Shown here piece after piece: positions 29,532-33,085 of a stretch of DNA of 33,085 nucleotides. Each line of letters starts with the position of its first letter. Within the stretch, counting starts at the first letter, position 1. The position numbers were made by a program, and so were the translations under genes. The notes under the pieces were generated by a model. It did no database searches, was not told the DNA's origin, and was given only the letters and a program-made list of their open reading frames with translations. The stretch is from Candidatus Altimarinota bacterium (GTDB taxonomy: Bacteria > Patescibacteriota > JACMRA01). The stretch spans positions 1 through 33,085 of the forward strand of contig JAAUSE010000010.1 of the NCBI GenBank assembly GCA_012031925.1. The letters are read 5' to 3'.

Positions 29532-29560
29532 TTGCATAAATATTAATATAATGATATACT
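29532..29560 (+). promoter_or_regulatory. Probable promoter of the acidic 329-residue gene
   Basis: TTGCAT (29532-29537, weak -35), 17-nt spacer, TATACT (29555-29560), 24 nt before the ATG at 29585. No Shine-Dalgarno. Confidence 0.45.
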
Positions 29561-29584
29561 TAAATCATATCAATAAAAATAAAT

Positions 29585-30574
29585 ATGATTACAGCAAATA
29601 CTTTAGAAAAAAATATAAATAATTCTGAGGAAACTTCAAAGTTAGTCAATCCAATATTATATCGTGAAATTTATCAGGATTTATCAAGCATAGCAGCTTC
29701 ATGGAGTGAAGAAGAAAAAAATTTTTATGGCTCTTCTTTGAAGCAAACAATTCCCAAATTAAAAACAATTAATGAAGAAGAATTGGCTAGTTTTATTAAT
29801 GAGGCTGATCCACTTGCTATGGGAATACTAGTAAAATCTGATACATTTAATAATATTAGGAAATCCAGATTAAAGCTGGATATAGAAGAATTAATGGAGT
29901 CAAAGGAAAATATTTCTGATGAAGATTTTGAAAAATTCAACCACCTAATGGATAATTTTGAAGGATATTTGGGAGATAATAATTTGTTTGAGTCTCTTGA
30001 GAGTGATCTTAAAGATTTGATTATTTCATATTACCCTGAATTAAGTTACATGAGTAGTCCCCAAGAAAATCATAATTTGTTTGAGGAAATGTTCAACAAT
30101 TCTAAATTAGACAAGAATGAACAAGAGCTATTAGAGTCTCTATATCTCGAACACGGTGATGACTTTTTTGCTCACCTTCCTATAGAGATTGCAGAAAAAT
30201 TACTAGGTAATGATAATGAAACCAATCAAGAAGAGCTTGATGATAAAATTGATGAAAAAATTACTTCAATTAGACTACAATTAAATGATTTTTCAGAACA
30301 ATTTGCACAAGAATACGGCGCTCAAGAATTAGTGATGGTTGCAAAACTTAACCAAAGTATTTCTGCAAAATTAGTGAAAGACTATTCTGATAGAAAAATA
30401 ACTTGGGAAGATTATAGATCAGTCTTGGAGTCTGCTTCACAAAAAATTCAGGCTTCTACTAACGAAAATCTCAAAGCTTATATTGAAGGATTTATTGGTT
30501 TGGTTGATAGTAATAAAAACTCAATTACTAGTTTGAATGGTCAAAGGTTATTTGAATTCGCCACCAGTTTTTAG
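29585..30574 (+). CDS. Acidic helical protein of unknown function
   Basis: A 329-residue soluble protein with no signal peptide or membrane segment. It is strongly acidic (many Glu/Asp: SWSEEEKNFYG, LDIEELMESKENISDEDFEKF, NQEELDDKIDEKI) and appears almost entirely helical. No catalytic or binding motif is recognised. It lies between the divergent rarA and the co-directional radA, with a 146-nt gap to radA that contains the radA promoter. It could be a cytoplasmic structural or partner protein; function cannot be inferred. Confidence 0.6.
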   Translation: MITANTLEKNINNSEETSKLVNPILYREIYQDLSSIAASWSEEEKNFYGSSLKQTIPKLKTINEEELASFINEADPLAMGILVKSDTFNNIRKSRLKLDIEELMESKENISDEDFEKFNHLMDNFEGYLGDNNLFESLESDLKDLIISYYPELSYMSSPQENHNLFEEMFNNSKLDKNEQELLESLYLEHGDDFFAHLPIEIAEKLLGNDNETNQEELDDKIDEKITSIRLQLNDFSEQFAQEYGAQELVMVAKLNQSISAKLVKDYSDRKITWEDYRSVLESASQKIQASTNENLKAYIEGFIGLVDSNKNSITSLNGQRLFEFATSF

Positions 30575-30669
30575 GGTTTTGAATTTTATTTTGGAAAGAA
30601 AATAAAGTTAAGTTTGGATTGTAACTTTTTAGTTTGATTGTTTGCAGGATTTGGTTATGGATTTTTGGT

Positions 30670-30698
30670 TCGACATTTTCTTAAAATTATGCTATTAT
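30670..30698 (+). promoter_or_regulatory. Promoter of radA
   Basis: TCGACA (30670-30675), 17-nt spacer ending TGC, TATTAT (30693-30698): extended -10. The ATG is at 30721; no Shine-Dalgarno. Confidence 0.65.
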
Positions 30699-30720
30699 TG
30701 TAATAATCAAATCACAAAGT

Positions 30721-32094
30721 ATGAAATTAAAGACTGTTTTTGTATGTTCTATTTGTCAGCACCAGGAACCCAAATTTGTTGGTAAGTGTCCAAGTTGTGG
30801 TCAGTGGAATACTTTTGTAGAAGATACTATTAATGTAGGTAAGCCTTTGGATGATAAACCTCGCCCTACTCTAATTGGAGGTGAGAGTGATTTTTTGGAG
30901 CCAAAAGCTATTGAAGATGTTTTGAATGAAATCAAGTCTCAAAAAGAACCAAGAATTTATAAATTTTCTTCTGATTTTTTGAACAATTTTTGGGGGGGCG
31001 GTCTTGTCGCTGGTGGGTTAACATTGATGGCAGGTGAACCAGGATTAGGTAAGTCTACTTTATCTTTGCAATTGTTAAGAGCTTTGAAGGCGAACAATAA
31101 AAACATCAAATTACTATGTATCACAGCCGAAGAAAGTACATTTGAACTTGCTAGAAGGAGTGAAAGATTGAAGATACCTAAGGAAATTCTTGTAGTTCAA
31201 TCTAATAATTTTGAGCAGATTCAAAAGCTACTAGAGAGAGAAAATCCACATGTGGTGATTATTGACTCCATCCAAACAGTTTCATCATCCAATATTGCTT
31301 CCAGTCCAGGTTCTGTGAGTCAAGTAAGCACCTTAACTAATAATTTTTTGGCAATTGCTAAAGCTCGTAACATAAGTATTATTTTGATTGGCCATGTGAC
31401 CAAAGGTGGCGATATTGCTGGACCAAAGACTTTGGAGCATATGGTCGATAGTGTTTTGTTAATGCAATCTGAAGAAAATCAACATTACCGAACTTTGACT
31501 TTTTCCAAACATCGCTTTGGAACTACTTCTGCAATGCTTTTGATGAAAATGGAATCAAGTGGATTAGAGATTGTTACAGATCCTTCTTTAGCTCTTTTGG
31601 AAAACTTGGAAACAGGAGTTGGCGTTTGCTATGGCATTAGTTTAGATAAAGACTTGCCATTGGTGGTTGAGGTTCAAGCTTTGGTGGGTAATGAGAATTA
31701 CTCTGAGAAAAGCTTTGGCCGCCGCGAAGCACTTGGAATAAAAAATAACAAACTAAACACAATTCTAGCAATTTGTGAAAAATACCTTGGAATTAGTCTA
31801 AGGAATCAAGATGTCTTTGTGCAAGTTACTGGTCTTCCCAAAAATGCTGTAGATGATAGTCTTGATTTGCCTATACTGCTAGCAATTTTGTCATCTTTAA
31901 ACAACAAATCCTTAAGTCAATTGATGAAAACTGACGATAAACTAGCTTTTGCTGGGAGGCTTACTCTGAGTGGCAAAATTAGAAAAGCAACCCATAGTGA
32001 GAGTAGAGAAAAAACCGCCAAAAAACTGAAATTTGAGTATAATAAGAAGATTGAACCAGGTGATTTGCAGGAGATTGTAGGTAGGATTAAATAG
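30721..32094 (+). CDS. radA: DNA repair protein RadA (Sms)
   Basis: RadA is a RecA-like, DnaB-like hexameric helicase that helps branch migration in recombination. The 457-residue protein has the full layout: a zinc finger (Cys9, Cys12, Cys23, Cys26), then the Walker A loop GEPGLGKST (about 105-113), a Walker B strand VVIIDSIQT, and the RadA signature KHRFG (usually KNRFG, here with Asn to His) in FSKHRFGTT. A Lon-protease-like C-terminal domain (NKLNTILAICEKYLGISL...DLPILLAILSS...FAGRLTLSGKIRKA) completes it. Length is normal. Its own extended -10 promoter precedes it. Confidence 0.95.
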   Translation: MKLKTVFVCSICQHQEPKFVGKCPSCGQWNTFVEDTINVGKPLDDKPRPTLIGGESDFLEPKAIEDVLNEIKSQKEPRIYKFSSDFLNNFWGGGLVAGGLTLMAGEPGLGKSTLSLQLLRALKANNKNIKLLCITAEESTFELARRSERLKIPKEILVVQSNNFEQIQKLLERENPHVVIIDSIQTVSSSNIASSPGSVSQVSTLTNNFLAIAKARNISIILIGHVTKGGDIAGPKTLEHMVDSVLLMQSEENQHYRTLTFSKHRFGTTSAMLLMKMESSGLEIVTDPSLALLENLETGVGVCYGISLDKDLPLVVEVQALVGNENYSEKSFGRREALGIKNNKLNTILAICEKYLGISLRNQDVFVQVTGLPKNAVDDSLDLPILLAILSSLNNKSLSQLMKTDDKLAFAGRLTLSGKIRKATHSESREKTAKKLKFEYNKKIEPGDLQEIVGRIK

Positions 32095-32246
32095 TTGTTG
32101 CTCTTGTTGTTGATAAGTAAATGAAACTTTGTGGAATCACAGTCCAAAATTTTATCCAATTATTTGATGACTACAAATGGCTTTTAGATTGAGATAGTAG
32201 TTAAAGTTCTTGCCAAATTGTGAATTGTTATTTGTAATACTTCAAT

Positions 32247-32711
32247 ATGAGAGATAGAACATTGGTTATGGTTTTGGTATTTCCAGTAATTTTTTTCTTA
32301 ATCTTGGCTGGATTAGTATGGGTTCCTAGAATTTGGTTAAACCCTGAATATGATTTTGTATATTCGTTTGATCAAGGTTGTGATACATTTGAATTGAAAA
32401 ATACTAAAATTCAAGAAATAGATAGGTGTGGAGGCTCCTTGGATCAAAACAAACCAGATTTGTATTATTATAATGTAGATTCTAAAGACAACGAAAAGAT
32501 TGATTTAGAAAACGCCAATGAGCTAAGCTTACTTGATCAAGAAAAATCTCCAGATGGGTTTGTACTCAAAAAAGATAACAATAACTCAGTATTTGGAGGG
32601 GGCTCTTCTAACAATCTGTATTTGCAAGGTAAAGGAGGGAGTTTGTCGATTGATACTCCGGAAGAACATAAATATGGGCAGTTGGTATTTTTAGGGTGGG
32701 TAAAAAAATAA
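32247..32711 (+). CDS. Small membrane-anchored protein of unknown function
   Basis: A 154-residue protein with an N-terminal transmembrane helix (TLVMVLVFPVIFFLILAGLVWV, about 5-26). An external domain begins NPEYDFVYSFDQGCDTFELKN with a nearby second Cys (DRCGG), and a Gly/Ser-rich middle (FGGGSSNNLYLQGKGGS) follows. The strand-rich end, YGQLVFLGWVKK, recalls nothing specific. The gene is 9 nt upstream of the next, so the two are likely co-transcribed and may work together at the membrane. Confidence 0.6.
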   Translation: MRDRTLVMVLVFPVIFFLILAGLVWVPRIWLNPEYDFVYSFDQGCDTFELKNTKIQEIDRCGGSLDQNKPDLYYYNVDSKDNEKIDLENANELSLLDQEKSPDGFVLKKDNNNSVFGGGSSNNLYLQGKGGSLSIDTPEEHKYGQLVFLGWVKK

Positions 32712-32720
32712 CTTAGATTT

Positions 32721-33035
32721 ATGTCAAAAAAAAGCGCTTTGAGTACAATCAAAAAAATAATCCAAGAGAATCAAATAACTAAGACAGAAGTCTTGGAAAT
32801 GTTTCCAAAGTCTACAAAATTGGTTGATGAACCAAAGAAAATTTTTGATTTTTTGGGTATTTTGAATTATATTGGAGGTTTAATTTTATTGTTTGGACTG
32901 GTTTTTGTGGTCAGTCTTTTTTGGTCTGATCTTGGAGATATTGGACAAGTAGTAATGACATTAGGAATAGGTCTTGTGACTTTTGGCATAGCTATTATTA
33001 GTGATATAAAAAAAATCTCAGGAAGGAATTGCTAA
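32721..33035 (+). CDS. Membrane protein, DUF2157-like start (C-terminus uncertain)
   Basis: The 104-residue frame has a charged helical N-terminus (SALSTIKKIIQENQITKTEVLEMF), then two hydrophobic helices: FLGILNYIGGLILLFGLVFVVSLFW and IGQVVMTLGIGLVTFGIAII. The arrangement resembles the N-terminus of DUF2157-type membrane proteins, which continue with several more helices. The frame ends abruptly at SDIKKISGRNC just after an A8 run (33008-33015). Other frames remain open and hydrophobic to the window end (for example SQEGIANPFF, then VASIVNSIWSL), so a frameshift at A8 and at the T9 run near 33040-33048 is likely. It may therefore be a fragment of a longer gene. Confidence 0.5.
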   Translation: MSKKSALSTIKKIIQENQITKTEVLEMFPKSTKLVDEPKKIFDFLGILNYIGGLILLFGLVFVVSLFWSDLGDIGQVVMTLGIGLVTFGIAIISDIKKISGRNC

Positions 33036-33085
33036 TCCGTTTTTTTTTGGTAGCATCTATTGTTAATTCCATTTGGAGTCTTTGT

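Overview
This AT-rich 33 kb window reads like the chromosome of an ultra-reduced bacterium, most likely a member of the Patescibacteria (Candidate Phyla Radiation). That placement is inference from style: densely packed short genes, many membrane or secreted proteins of unknown function, a pyruvate kinase without its C-terminal domain, a short TsaB-like protein, a double-length ThyX-like protein, and housekeeping genes scattered among unique genes. The genetic code looks standard: TGA works as a stop, and I see no sign of TGA recoding.

Layout. 1-5.9 kb: tail of a gene that may be rpsF, ssb, a frameshifted CPBP protease, a small secreted protein, a LepA (EF4) reduced to its GTPase domain, a DedA-like membrane protein, a plastid-terminal-oxidase-like alternative oxidase, and two unknown genes. 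5.9-9.9 kb (minus strand): an envelope/secreted block with an M23 peptidase, a tail-fibre-like protein, a TSP3-type calcium-binding protein and a GT-C glycosyltransferase. 9.9-11.7 kb: rmuC and a divergent tsaB-like gene whose 5' ends overlap. 11.6-17.3 kb (minus): small membrane proteins, a flavin-dependent-halogenase-like gene broken into three frames, and a large secreted protein with PLL/tectonin-like propeller repeats plus a duplicated C-terminal remnant. 17.4-19.7 kb (minus): rpsT with a histone-like Lys/Ala tail, tRNA-Gly, and a Ser/Thr/Asn-rich wall-anchored protein. 19.8-23.2 kb (plus): a dTTP-supply module (P-loop kinase, tandem ThyX, dCTP deaminase). 23.2-26.7 kb: an unknown gene, a DUF4189-like lipoprotein, tmRNA with structured repeats downstream, tRNA-Leu, and a coiled-coil membrane protein. 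26.7-33 kb: pyk, a small broken plus-strand gene, rarA, an unknown acidic gene, radA and two membrane proteins.

Regulation is unusually legible. Many genes have a TTGACA / 17-nt spacer / TATAAT-like promoter and an intrinsic terminator. At several junctions the U-tract of one terminator runs directly into the TTGACA of the next promoter. Shine-Dalgarno sites are clear on some plus-strand genes and absent from many others, and two minus-strand genes look almost leaderless.

The most notable items are: (1) a PTOX-like quinol oxidase with all six di-iron ligands; (2) a halogenase-like flavoenzyme, also O2-dependent; (3) two related structured elements directly 3' of both tRNA genes; (4) an 80-nt-period duplicated hairpin downstream of tmRNA whose inner stem shows compensatory changes; (5) at least seven single-base frameshifts concentrated in accessory genes. 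The frameshifts could be consensus errors or real decay, and reads are needed to decide.
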